Below, one piece after another: positions 8,690-16,699 of a DNA stretch of 64,000 nucleotides. The stretch is from Aureispira sp. CCB-QB1. Its GTDB lineage: Bacteria; Bacteroidota; Bacteroidia; Chitinophagales; Saprospiraceae. Within the stretch, counting starts at the first letter, position 1; the number at the start of each line of letters is the position of its first letter. The notes below the pieces were generated by a model. It ran no database searches and had not been told where the DNA came from. It saw only the letters and a program-made list of their open reading frames with translations. The DNA lies in contig NZ_JHBV01000024.1 in NCBI RefSeq assembly GCF_000724545.1, positions 1 through 64,000 of the forward strand, in the 5' to 3' direction. The translations under genes were made by a program, and so were the position numbers.

Positions 8690-8956
8690 ATGCCACAAGA
8701 AGAAACACAAACATTTCGCCAATTTTGCGAAAACGAGCTAAGTAAGACACAATTTAACACTTTGTACCAACTCCCTAATGTCACTAAGTACAGCATTACC
8801 AATGCGCTCAAAAGACCTCAAAAAATGTCTTTTGACTTGTTATTAATCATTGCAAAAGAACTCGAAATGTCTCCCCTATTTTTAGCTCAAGCGTATGAGT
8901 GTAGTTTAGACAAAATGACCGCTAGACAATACTTATATCTACAAACGATCAATTAA
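8690..8956 (+). CDS. Small HTH-like regulator, Cro-type position
   Basis: 88 residues. The pattern FRQFCENELSKTQFNTLYQLPNVTKYSITNALKRPQKMSFDLLLIIAKELEM... reads as a compact four- to five-helix XRE-like fold (helix 3 around SITNALK), although the signal is weak. It is the first sizeable gene transcribed rightwards opposite the repressor, which suits a Cro-like or replication-control role. It ends 27 bp before the primase gene and is probably co-transcribed with it. Confidence 0.5.
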   Translation: MPQEETQTFRQFCENELSKTQFNTLYQLPNVTKYSITNALKRPQKMSFDLLLIIAKELEMSPLFLAQAYECSLDKMTARQYLYLQTIN

Positions 8957-8983
8957 CATATACCCAACCATTAAATACACAGA

Positions 8984-11224
8984 ATGAAAGTAACCGTATT
9001 GCATGGGGTTTATAAAATACAGAGTCCGCCCCAAGAATTGCACGAACTTGCAGAGGAAATCAAAAACGGCGTTCATGTCGCTGCTACTTTTGAATGCAGA
9101 AAGGGCAAACACGCCTTATCAAAAGCTAGGTATCAGCAACTTAAAGCCAATACTTTAAAATGCTTTACACCTTCTGGGCGTTTTGGTCAACAATGGACGA
9201 AACGCAAAAGCGATGGAATGAAAATTCCTATCCCTCCTAAAAAAGAGGCATTAATAGAGTATAATGGTAATGTCGTACTAGATTATGATGGGATAACCGA
9301 TTATTTCGAGTTAGAAGAATTGATACAAAAAGTTCAAGATTGCCCCCATACCCTACTTTCTTTTTTATCTCCTTCGGGAGAAGGTATCAAAGTCATTGTA
9401 AAAACGTCTAATTCTGACCCTTTACAGCATCCAAACGCTTATAAGGTAGTAAGTGCCTATTATCAAGATTTAACGGGCATAGAAAGCGATAAAAGCAGTA
9501 AAAATATAAATCGTCTTTGCTTTGTTTCTTCTGATCCTCACTTGTATTATAATGAGGAAAGTACCGCCTTTGTTTATCAAACCCAATTATTTGAGACAGT
9601 ACAAGTTGAAAAACAGCAAAAAACGCAAGCAAAAACGGCTCAATCTATTGACTATGATAGTTTTGACGACATCACCAAAGCAATTAACAAGATTGAATCC
9701 AAAGGCTTTAGTTATGTAGAAGGTCAAAGACATGAATACGTAAAGCAATTTAGCATTGAATGTGTCAAATATGGGATTGAGCAAAAAGAATGTCAAGACT
9801 TTGTAGAGGGAAATTTATTACAAGCTGATCAAGACGAACGCAAAGCGTTTAAGCTTATCCAATGGGCTTATGACAATATTAAAGAAGTGGGTATCTATGA
9901 CACGTGGAGAAAGGAAAACGGCAAAGAAGGCAAGAGTACCCAAAGCTCTACGAATGAATACGAACCGAACTTATACAAAGAGAAGGCTACAGAAGAACAA
10001 AGCATCAATTTACCCGAGCTAGACGAGGAAGAAATAAACGAACTAGATAAGAAAATTAGAGCCTCAATGTTTATGCGTCAGAAGGTTGAAGATACGCTAA
10101 AACAGTTCTTTGATTTTAGGATAAATACCTTAAAAAGCCGTGAAGAGTACCGCCCCAAAGGAAAGGGTAAGTTCGTTGCTATGGAAAAGAAAGAATACAA
10201 TTCTATTGCGGGGGAATTACTTAAAAAACGGGGCTTGCGTTGCAGTCCTGCTGTACTAGAAGGAATCATTTTAAGCCAGTTTTCAAAAGACGTTCACCCA
10301 CTAAAAGAAAGCTTAAAAGGTTGGGGTGATAGCTTGGAAAATGATACAACCGATTACATTGAAAAAGTAGCGGCTTTGGTTAAAACAGATGCCCCAAAAG
10401 ACCTTTTTAAAAGTGTGTTCAAAAAATGGTTAGTGGCTTCTGTTGCCAATGTATTTATTGAAGGACATTGTACCAATCATCATTGTTTAATTCTTTGTGG
10501 AGAGCAAGGAACAAACAAAACAACCTTTTTTACTTCCCTATTTAGCGCAGAGTACACGTTCACGGGCCATCTTGATTTAAAGAATAAAGATTCTATGATC
10601 TTGCTATCCGACACTTTTATAGTCGTACTAGATGAACAGTTCAGCGTACTAAGCAAGGATAGTGAATGGGAAGCTCTAAAAAGTGCCGTTACAATGCCTA
10701 GAATCAAAGCTCGTAAGCATTACGCTAAAAACAGCACGTTAGCCCCTAGGATTGCTAATTTTTGCGGTACAGCAAATAGAATTGAGATACTACAAGACGA
10801 CACAGGAAACCGCCGTTTTCTGCCCTTTAAACTAATTGCACCAATAGATATAAATGAGCTTCAAAATATAGATATGCGTAAGCTTTGGGGGCAAGCTTAC
10901 AAACTATACAAGCAGGGGTGGCGATACCTCCCCGATCTGAAAGAAAAAAGCCAAATAGATAAATATCAAAACGGGTTCAAAAAGCTGAGTAATGAACACT
11001 ATTTCATTATGGAGCTTTACGAGCCATGCAGTAAGCAGGACAAAGACTTAGAGCTTCTAAATGCTACTGATATTTGGAAGCATTTAGATAAGAGCTTTAC
11101 ACTTAGTAAAGATGTTAGTGTTTCCAAAGTGGCAAGGGCTATGGGCTTCTTAGGTTTTCAACAAAAGACAGTTGCTCCCGAAGGACGAAAACGAGGGCGC
11201 TATTGGTGTGTAAAAAGGCTATAA
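8984..11224 (+). CDS. Primase-helicase of VirE/VapE type
   Basis: 746 residues. The N-terminal BT4734/VirE_N-like primase-type domain spans about residues 1-210 (ALIEYNGNVVLDYDGI, SPSGEGIKVIVKT, SSKNINRLCFVSSDPHLYYN). A charged linker follows, then a C-terminal VirE/VapE superfamily-3-like ATPase: Walker A LCGEQGTNKTTFF, Walker B IVVLDEQFSV, then FCGTANRIEILQDDTGNRRFLPF. This arrangement is typical of Bacteroidota phages and genomic islands and would prime and unwind element DNA during replication. It is the only obvious replication initiator candidate in the element and probably sets its replication mode. Confidence 0.85.
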   Translation: MKVTVLHGVYKIQSPPQELHELAEEIKNGVHVAATFECRKGKHALSKARYQQLKANTLKCFTPSGRFGQQWTKRKSDGMKIPIPPKKEALIEYNGNVVLDYDGITDYFELEELIQKVQDCPHTLLSFLSPSGEGIKVIVKTSNSDPLQHPNAYKVVSAYYQDLTGIESDKSSKNINRLCFVSSDPHLYYNEESTAFVYQTQLFETVQVEKQQKTQAKTAQSIDYDSFDDITKAINKIESKGFSYVEGQRHEYVKQFSIECVKYGIEQKECQDFVEGNLLQADQDERKAFKLIQWAYDNIKEVGIYDTWRKENGKEGKSTQSSTNEYEPNLYKEKATEEQSINLPELDEEEINELDKKIRASMFMRQKVEDTLKQFFDFRINTLKSREEYRPKGKGKFVAMEKKEYNSIAGELLKKRGLRCSPAVLEGIILSQFSKDVHPLKESLKGWGDSLENDTTDYIEKVAALVKTDAPKDLFKSVFKKWLVASVANVFIEGHCTNHHCLILCGEQGTNKTTFFTSLFSAEYTFTGHLDLKNKDSMILLSDTFIVVLDEQFSVLSKDSEWEALKSAVTMPRIKARKHYAKNSTLAPRIANFCGTANRIEILQDDTGNRRFLPFKLIAPIDINELQNIDMRKLWGQAYKLYKQGWRYLPDLKEKSQIDKYQNGFKKLSNEHYFIMELYEPCSKQDKDLELLNATDIWKHLDKSFTLSKDVSVSKVARAMGFLGFQQKTVAPEGRKRGRYWCVKRL

Positions 11225-11268
11225 AAAAAGGACTTAAACTATTTAAATAATTGATTAAACAGATAATT

Positions 11269-11787
11269 ATGATAGATAACAAAACAGGTGTAGTCATAAT
11301 AATAAAAGGATATACCAAAAGAAGATATTTTAATTCTTTTGGTAAGAAAAACCGCTTGTGTACTGCTTGGAGTTTAGCAGGTGCAAAGATGTTTTTATCA
11401 GAAGAGAGAGAAGAATTCAAAGCCGTTGTAAAGAAGCTACAAGCAAAGAATTTAAAATATGAAACGATTGAAGTTTCAACAACAAATGACTCATTAAAAA
11501 TTGAATACAAAGGACATTCATTTACTCCAATCATACACCATTTTTATTTACTCTCTTGGGGTAAATATGATATTGATATACGAGACTTAAGATGGTATAG
11601 AAATGAGCCTAAATATAATAAAACCGATAAGTTAAATATCAGTCTTGAAACCCGTTTTTATATGGTTGTTGGAGAGGTTTTAAAATTAATAGGGGATCAC
11701 GATTTGGAAGAAGTTTTAAAATCTTGCAACGAGGAACTTAACAAGGTTTTAGAACCCATTTACTTCAGTGATGATCTACCATTTTAA
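11269..11787 (+). CDS. Hypothetical protein ending in an SSB-type acidic tip
   Basis: 172 residues from ATG 11269; a TTG at 11251 would add six residues. No domain is recognised. The body contains several beta-strand-like stretches (GVVIIIKGYTKRRYF, SLKIEYKGHSFTPIIHHFYLL). The last residues, YFSDDLPF, match the C-terminal interaction tip of single-stranded DNA-binding proteins (DDxPF), by which SSB recruits primase, RecO, PriA and other enzymes. Placed right after the primase-helicase, it may be a highly divergent SSB or a protein that mimics the SSB tip. It lacks an obvious OB-fold signature by eye. Confidence 0.55.
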   Translation: MIDNKTGVVIIIKGYTKRRYFNSFGKKNRLCTAWSLAGAKMFLSEEREEFKAVVKKLQAKNLKYETIEVSTTNDSLKIEYKGHSFTPIIHHFYLLSWGKYDIDIRDLRWYRNEPKYNKTDKLNISLETRFYMVVGEVLKLIGDHDLEEVLKSCNEELNKVLEPIYFSDDLPF

Positions 11788-11930
11788 TAACAATAATATG
11801 AACCTAAAAGGAAATAAAACTCCAGTAACAACAGCACGAAGCGGTTACCACAATATAGACTAGTTTGGATTTCATCAAAGAATCACTTTAGGAATGAACT
11901 ATCCTAAAAACTAGAAGCATTAAAACAAAA

Positions 11931-11966
11931 AGGGGCTGACTAGTATATGACCTCTAGTCCTCCCCT
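11931..11966 (+). terminator. Hairpin, possible terminator
   Basis: AGGGG..GACTAG (11931-11943) pairs with CTAGTC..CCCCT (11954-11966), followed by ATTATT. It lies in the 206-bp space after the SSB-tip gene. A 21-codon frame at 11798-11863 was considered too short to call. Confidence 0.45.
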
Positions 11967-11993
11967 ATTATTAAACTTGAGAAACACCAATAT

Positions 11994-13169
11994 ATGACAA
12001 CTTTCAGTAAAAATCCACACGCAGAAGCTAGGAAAAAGCTAAACTTTAAAATCTTTCATCTTCGATTAAATGAAACCTTAGAGGAAAAATTTAAGCACAA
12101 ACGATTCTCCGAGCGTTTCGCAATGGCAAATGCGGCATTTATAGGCATGAGTGTCATTGCTCAATTTGCAAGCCTTACCACAGCATTTACGATGCTATCT
12201 TATTTATTTGTTGGTATCAATTTAATTGCTCGTGTTGCTTGTGCCGCTGCCTTGGTATTGATGATAGAAGCCATCAAACGAGAATCAACCAACGATGTAA
12301 TGAAAGGCGCATTTCAGTACAAAGAAATAGAAAAATTCCCTGCCCTACTCGCTGTGATCACAGTATGTGCGAGTATTTACATTTCAGTTGAAGGTGCAAA
12401 AATTTTGCCTTCCTTTTTTATTGCGGATGCTGTAGAAACTAGCGCCATTTTAAAAAGTTCGGATGCTATTAATTCAGATTTTGCAGCACGGATCGCTGAC
12501 AAGGAAGCCGAGCGCAACCAGTACCGAAAAAATAGGCTTTGGCAAGGTCGTCTATCCAGTAAAGATTCCAAAGTAATCAAAGAATACAACGAGGATATTA
12601 AAGCCCTACAAGGGCAAAAAGATGAAGCGTTAAGGGCATTAAATGAAGCCAACCAAAGGACAAAAGCAGCGGTTAGTGCCACTTATCAAACAGAAGTTGA
12701 ACGGGTAACAAAAGAACGTCAAGAACTAGGCAAACAATTGGTCATTACTGCCGTAACTTTTGAAGTTCTCTTTTTACTCTCCCTGTGTTTTTCGTGGTGG
12801 TACCATACCGAATGCCGTAAGGAAAAAGAAAAGGGCGAAACTACAGAAGTTTCAACGCAATCAGTTGAAAAAGAGCAAAAAGGAACTACAGAAGTACACA
12901 GGGGTACTACAGAAGTACACCCCGAAACTACAGAAGTTACAGGCAGTCCAAGACAGCAAAAGAAGCCTAGTTTTATTGACTATGAGGAAGTGAACGAAAC
13001 GACAGAAGTTACAGAGAAAACTATTGAAGTAGAGAAGGTAAAAAAGGAGTTTACAAGGATTTGTCCTGCTTGTGCAACGCCTTTTGTTCATAATTCAGCG
13101 AATCATAAATATTGTTCTAGGTCGTGTATGGTAAAAGCACGTAAGAAGCGATTAAAAGAAGATAAGTAA
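11994..13169 (+). CDS. Membrane protein with coiled coil, TTEV repeats and C-terminal zinc finger
   Basis: 391 residues. Hydrophobic segments lie at about 43-65, 68-95 and 118-137, then a long coiled coil at about 160-245 (AARIADKEAERNQYRK through VERVTKERQELGKQ), and a further membrane segment at about 248-268. The cytoplasmic tail is full of TTEV motifs (six within 70 residues). The end is a small zinc finger (CPAC...YCSRSC) followed by a basic tail. The layout resembles DUF-type membrane proteins of plasmids and phages; no function is recognised. A membrane anchor plus zinc finger could tether DNA or a replication complex to the membrane (inference). Confidence 0.65.
   Translation: MTTFSKNPHAEARKKLNFKIFHLRLNETLEEKFKHKRFSERFAMANAAFIGMSVIAQFASLTTAFTMLSYLFVGINLIARVACAAALVLMIEAIKRESTNDVMKGAFQYKEIEKFPALLAVITVCASIYISVEGAKILPSFFIADAVETSAILKSSDAINSDFAARIADKEAERNQYRKNRLWQGRLSSKDSKVIKEYNEDIKALQGQKDEALRALNEANQRTKAAVSATYQTEVERVTKERQELGKQLVITAVTFEVLFLLSLCFSWWYHTECRKEKEKGETTEVSTQSVEKEQKGTTEVHRGTTEVHPETTEVTGSPRQQKKPSFIDYEEVNETTEVTEKTIEVEKVKKEFTRICPACATPFVHNSANHKYCSRSCMVKARKKRLKEDK
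12835..13025 (+). repeat. Short coding repeat (TTEV)
   Basis: The 11-mer ACTACAGAAGT and one variant with ACGACAGAAGT occur five times between 12839 and 13015 inside the membrane-protein gene, each encoding TTEV. A recent slippage-type expansion is likely. Confidence 0.6.
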
Positions 13170-13224
13170 TCCACCGCACAAGCCACTTTAATTGGTGGCT
13201 TGTGTTTCAAAAATATAGAAGAAA

Positions 13225-14073
13225 ATGAAAATAGTTTCAAGTGTAAGCGGTGGTAAAACATCTGCTTATATAGCTGCCAATTATAAAAGTGATGCCTTAG
13301 TATTTGCGTTGGTCAGAACAGAGGACAAGCAATGCAGATTTAAGGATAGAGCTTTAGCTCGAAAAGTAGAACGCCGAATAGATAAGGAATTTAACGGAAC
13401 CTTAGAAGATGATACAATCATACATACGATGTTTGATTTGGAACAGCATTTAGGTAAAAAAATACATTGGGTAAGTGGCTTAACTTTTGAAAAAGTATTA
13501 GAGACCAAAGGAGGTTGGTTGCCATCTATACATCGCCGTTATTGTACAACGTGGTTGAAGATAGACCCAATTTTTCATTGGTGGCATGAGTACTTTAATG
13601 CCGAACCTGTAAAAATGAATATTGGCTATAGATGTACCGAAGTTTCAAGAGCCAAAACGATGATTGAGAGCCTTAATGAAGATAATTTAAGTGTGTATAA
13701 AGCAACGTTTGAAAGGCACACCAAAGGAAGGCATAAAGGACTAAATAAATGGGTAAATATTGCATGGAGAATGCCTCAGTTTCCATTAATAGAAGATGGG
13801 ATAGACAAAGTGGATATTGAAAATTTTTGGAAAGATAAATTGATTCGATTTGCTGAGTTAAACAATTGTGTGGGCTGCTTTCATCGTCCAGCTGCTCTGT
13901 TGAAACAACAGAGTATAGAACAGCCTAATAAATTTCAATGGTTCGCTAATCAAGAAGGGAAGGGCAAAGGTACTTGGAAAAAGAACATTTCATATAACTA
14001 TATTTCAAAACTAAATTTCACACAAAATCTATTTGAATCCGAAGGATGTAATAGTGGCTTTTGTGGAATGTAA
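13225..14073 (+). CDS. PP-loop (PAPS reductase-like) ATP pyrophosphatase family protein
   Basis: 282 residues. The N-terminus MKIVSSVSGGKTSAYIA is a PP-loop (SGGKTS), which binds ATP as in PAPS reductases, QueC/ThiI and DndC enzymes. Later motifs include RRYCTTWLKIDP near residue 105 and CVGCFHRPAALL near residue 214, with a final CNSGFCGM. The paired cysteines could bind a metal cluster. Phage members of this group are usually labelled phosphoadenosine phosphosulfate reductase family; the real substrate is unknown and a role in nucleic-acid modification is possible. It is followed after 24 bp by an ASCH-like gene, probably in the same unit. Confidence 0.75.
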   Translation: MKIVSSVSGGKTSAYIAANYKSDALVFALVRTEDKQCRFKDRALARKVERRIDKEFNGTLEDDTIIHTMFDLEQHLGKKIHWVSGLTFEKVLETKGGWLPSIHRRYCTTWLKIDPIFHWWHEYFNAEPVKMNIGYRCTEVSRAKTMIESLNEDNLSVYKATFERHTKGRHKGLNKWVNIAWRMPQFPLIEDGIDKVDIENFWKDKLIRFAELNNCVGCFHRPAALLKQQSIEQPNKFQWFANQEGKGKGTWKKNISYNYISKLNFTQNLFESEGCNSGFCGM

Positions 14074-14097
14074 TTTAAAAAGAATAATCATTCAAAC

Positions 14098-14598
14098 ATG
14101 AACTTAATATATAAAGAGAAACTCAATAAAAAAGACAACCATTTTGTATTAAAAATTTGGGCTTCAATACTAGCAATGAATAATCATTCATTTTGTAGTT
14201 TATACAATCAATATTACAATGGATATAGACTAAAAACAGGGGTAGAGTGGGGCGATTATAATAAAAGTGTCAAACCGAAAATACACACGATAAGAGCAGA
14301 TAAAAAAGATCGATGGAAGGTTGGAACTAAGATTCATTTTGTTATCAATCCTTACGACACCAAACGCTTTCAATTTGCGCCTATTCTAAAAGTTACAGCA
14401 ATTCAAACCATACAAATCAGAAATATTTTTAATGATGCCAACGGTGTATCAATAGATGGGCGAGAGTTAAGCAAAGAAGAAATTCAAGAATTGGCATTTA
14501 ATGATGGTTTCGACACGGTTAAGGATTTTTGGGACTATTTTAAATGGAAAGATTTTGAAGGAAAAATAATTCATTGGACACAGGGTTCTAATTATTAA
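14098..14598 (+). CDS. ASCH-like phage protein
   Basis: 166 residues. The segment KPKIHTIRADKKDRWKVGTKIHFVINPY, then ILKVTAIQTIQI, SIDGRELSKEEIQELAFNDGF and FEGKIIHWT matches the plan of small PUA/ASCH-fold proteins common in phages: a TIR...RW..G core and closing strand. ASCH domains bind RNA or modified nucleotides. It sits after the PP-loop protein and before a strong terminator, closing the early block. The first 30 residues are less typical, and ATG at about 14176 could be the true start. Confidence 0.6.
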   Translation: MNLIYKEKLNKKDNHFVLKIWASILAMNNHSFCSLYNQYYNGYRLKTGVEWGDYNKSVKPKIHTIRADKKDRWKVGTKIHFVINPYDTKRFQFAPILKVTAIQTIQIRNIFNDANGVSIDGRELSKEEIQELAFNDGFDTVKDFWDYFKWKDFEGKIIHWTQGSNY

Positions 14599-14615
14599 TA
14601 TCTCTATTATGAAAC

Positions 14616-14648
14616 AAAAGCACTCCAAAAAACGGGGTGCTTTTTTTT
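14616..14648 (+). terminator. Strong rho-independent terminator closing the early block
   Basis: AAAAGCACTCC (14616-14626) pairs with GGGGTGCTTTT (14634-14644) with one G-U wobble, followed by eight T residues from 14641. Confidence 0.85.
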
Positions 14649-14672
14649 GTTTTAGGAGGAAAAGTGTCGAAT

Positions 14673-14739
14673 TACGCCACAAAATGAAGGGGGGAGGTCT
14701 ACGAAACCTTTTTTTTATTATAGGTGTGACATAGTTTTG
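14673..14739 (+). promoter_or_regulatory. Late-type promoter 1 with upstream motif
   Basis: TAGTTTTG (14732-14739) fits the TAnnTTTG box. TACGCCACAAAA at 14673-14684 starts 59 bp before it, and AAAC lies at offset 31. The same motif, AAAC offset and 59-bp distance recur at the second promoter (20746/20805). Likely binding site for a shared activator. Confidence 0.6.
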
Positions 14740-14776
14740 TAGATATAGATTATTAACCTACTAAACTTTAACATCA

Positions 14777-15163
14777 ATGCATCACTTTTTAAAATTTCTT
14801 AAAATCGTTGTTGGACTGCCTTTTTTTGCCGTGGTGGGCTTGTTAGCTCTGATCGTGTTCTTTTTTATCAATCTGTTTTTTACCGATAAAAATAAAGTTC
14901 AAAAAGCAGATATAAAAGAAGACTTAAACAGAAGAAAAGGACTTTATAAGTATAGACAAGAACACAAAGTCTCTGTTGATGGAAAATTTTTCACAGTAGA
15001 AGAGATTGAAAAAAACACACCTCCTTCTTTAGCTTGGGACGACTTAGAGCCAAGTTGTAGCCCTCCAACAGATCAGAAGCAGCGCTGCAAAGAAAAAGCG
15101 ATCACCAAACGCAGAAAGCGCAAAAAATTGGCAAAAAAGAGCCGCCAACAAAACCGCAAATAA
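14777..15163 (+). CDS. Small membrane protein with basic tail
   Basis: 128 residues. A long hydrophobic segment spans about 8-35 (IVVGLPFFAVVGLLALIVFFFINLFF), followed by a charged middle and a very basic C-terminus (AITKRRKRKKLAKKSRQQNRK). First gene after late promoter 1. A membrane anchor with a polycationic tail would suit contact with DNA, such as a virion membrane or packaging protein, but no homologue is recognised. Confidence 0.6.
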   Translation: MHHFLKFLKIVVGLPFFAVVGLLALIVFFFINLFFTDKNKVQKADIKEDLNRRKGLYKYRQEHKVSVDGKFFTVEEIEKNTPPSLAWDDLEPSCSPPTDQKQRCKEKAITKRRKRKKLAKKSRQQNRK

Positions 15164-15204
15164 TTATTAAAAACTAATCTAATAACCTATTAAAATTATT
15201 TATC

Positions 15205-15582
15205 GTGAGCAACCAAAATTTAAAACTAAGCAAAGGTTCAAAAATTGCCATCTTAGGCAAGAATTACAAAGTTACTAGGACTACAACTCTAAATGTGAGT
15301 AAGTGCCGAGAAACGCTTAAAGAGGACATTGTGCAAGGCAATCACCAAAGCGATCCACAGCCCGACCGTACCAAGCGGATTGCTTGTGCAAAAATTGAAG
15401 CAAAAATAAAAGCACTGGAAGAGGAGGAGTACAACGCTTTATTTGACATTGAAGAGGATGATCCCTTGTTTTTGTCGGATCGTTCAGAAGGCTTTGAAAA
15501 AGTAACGATTTCTGAACAGTTGGGAAGGATACAAGCGATTAATTATTTAAAAGAAATTCTAAAAGAATTACAAACGATTTAA
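15205..15582 (+). CDS. Hypothetical soluble protein, GTG start
   Basis: 125 residues starting at GTG 15205 (MSNQNLKLSKGSKIAILGKNYKV). A short beta-rich N-terminus is followed by a Cys-containing stretch and an acidic helical C-terminus (EYNALFDIEEDDPLFL, then RIQAINYLKEILKELQTI). No family is recognised. It lies between the basic membrane protein and the phased repeat array. Confidence 0.5.
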   Translation: MSNQNLKLSKGSKIAILGKNYKVTRTTTLNVSKCRETLKEDIVQGNHQSDPQPDRTKRIACAKIEAKIKALEEEEYNALFDIEEDDPLFLSDRSEGFEKVTISEQLGRIQAINYLKEILKELQTI

Positions 15583-15599
15583 AAGAAAAATAAAAGCCA

Positions 15600-15773
15600 T
15601 TTTCAAAGAGTTTTCAAAATAGTTTCAAAAGCTTTTCAAAAGAAAATAAAAACGTTTTCAAAAACAAATAAATGTGTTTAAACGCTAAAAAAGCACTTTT
15701 CAAGGTTTTTTCAATTTTTCTTCAAAAGAGTTTTCAAAACGTTTTCAAAAGAATTTTCAAAAGGATTTTCAAA
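15600..15773. repeat. Helically phased TTTTCAAA array
   Basis: Twelve copies of TTTTCAAA or close variants, with central C at 15604, 15615, 15626, 15637, 15659, 15701, 15712, 15723, 15735, 15746, 15758 and 15770. Steps are 11-12 bp (once 22, once 42), so all face the same side of the helix. T- and A-tracts in phase should curve the DNA. Candidate replication origin iterons, packaging site or architectural element. Confidence 0.7.
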
Positions 15774-15796
15774 AACTAAAAAACAACCTAAAATAC

Positions 15797-16699
15797 ATGA
15801 GCGAAAAAGAGGACGACAATCTAGAAAAAGAACCACTACAGGAGGAAATAGGCGATTTTGTCGAGGAAGAAAAAACCGACTTTGATAATTTTATGGATGG
15901 TTTAGAGGAGGAGTACTCCGAAGAGGAAGAAACCGACTTTGACCAATTGATGAACGATTGGGAAGACGAGGACGAGGAAGGGGCAGAGGACTTGGATTTG
16001 GACGATATAGAGGAACAGGAGGGCGACCCGTTGGCAGATTACCAAGGCGAGCCAATAAGCGACGAGGAAGCACCACCACCAACTGAAAAAGTAGAGCAAG
16101 TAAAAGAACGCATTAGCAGCGAAAAGAACCGCAAAAACTTGGAACGTTTGGGGGCAAAGTTTTTGGATAAAGCGGATTTATTTAAAGCTAGTCTTTGCAG
16201 CAAAATAAGCGGCGAGCATTTCGGCGAGTATGTGGCGGATGAGGAAATGAAAGATATTCTAATCGAATGTATCAAAGAATATTTAGCCACAAAAGAAGTG
16301 ACCGAGTTGTCGCCATTTGGAGCCTTAATGGCAGCTTTGGCAATGTGGACGCTGCCACCTTTGGGAGTTGCGCTCTTAGATAGATTCCAGTTGCAAAAAG
16401 AGGAGAAAAAGAAAAAGACTTCAAAAAACTTAAACCAACCCAACACAGAGACCGAGACCATCACAGAAACGGAAGACGAGGAAGCAGGGGAGGCACAAAG
16501 CGATTACACGCATTTAAAAGAGTATCAAGAGCAGCGCAAAGTATTTGAGACCAATGCGGCAGGAAAATACAACCGAACCCCAAAAGGCACCTATTTAAAG
16601 GTTGATTTAGCAGACGAACTACCAAGCCCCGAAGTGCAGGAGCTGATCGACCAAGGGAAAAAGGATAGAGAAATAAGAAAAATATTAGGCTATGGATAA
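15797..16699 (+). CDS. Acidic membrane-associated protein preceding the packaging ATPase
   Basis: 300 residues. The first about 95 are extremely acidic (long Glu/Asp runs around EEETDFDQLMNDWEDEDEE). A helical middle is followed by a hydrophobic segment at about 175-197 (FGALMAALAMWTLPPLGVALL). The C-terminus is charged, with a motif LADELPSPEVQELIDQGKKDREIRKILGYG. The stop codon overlaps the start of the ATPase gene by 8 bp, implying translational coupling. An acidic, membrane-bound partner of a DNA-packaging ATPase is a reasonable guess; no homologue is recognised. Confidence 0.6.
   Translation: MSEKEDDNLEKEPLQEEIGDFVEEEKTDFDNFMDGLEEEYSEEEETDFDQLMNDWEDEDEEGAEDLDLDDIEEQEGDPLADYQGEPISDEEAPPPTEKVEQVKERISSEKNRKNLERLGAKFLDKADLFKASLCSKISGEHFGEYVADEEMKDILIECIKEYLATKEVTELSPFGALMAALAMWTLPPLGVALLDRFQLQKEEKKKKTSKNLNQPNTETETITETEDEEAGEAQSDYTHLKEYQEQRKVFETNAAGKYNRTPKGTYLKVDLADELPSPEVQELIDQGKKDREIRKILGYG

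Noticed and set aside
15583-15796. CRISPR-like array reading of the TTTTCAAA repeats
   Set aside because: Repeat units are only 8-9 bp with no spacers of constant length and no cas genes.
16039-16464. A long minus-strand frame opposite the acidic protein
   Set aside because: It is a mirror of the Glu/Asp-rich coding strand; its product is an artefact of codon use.
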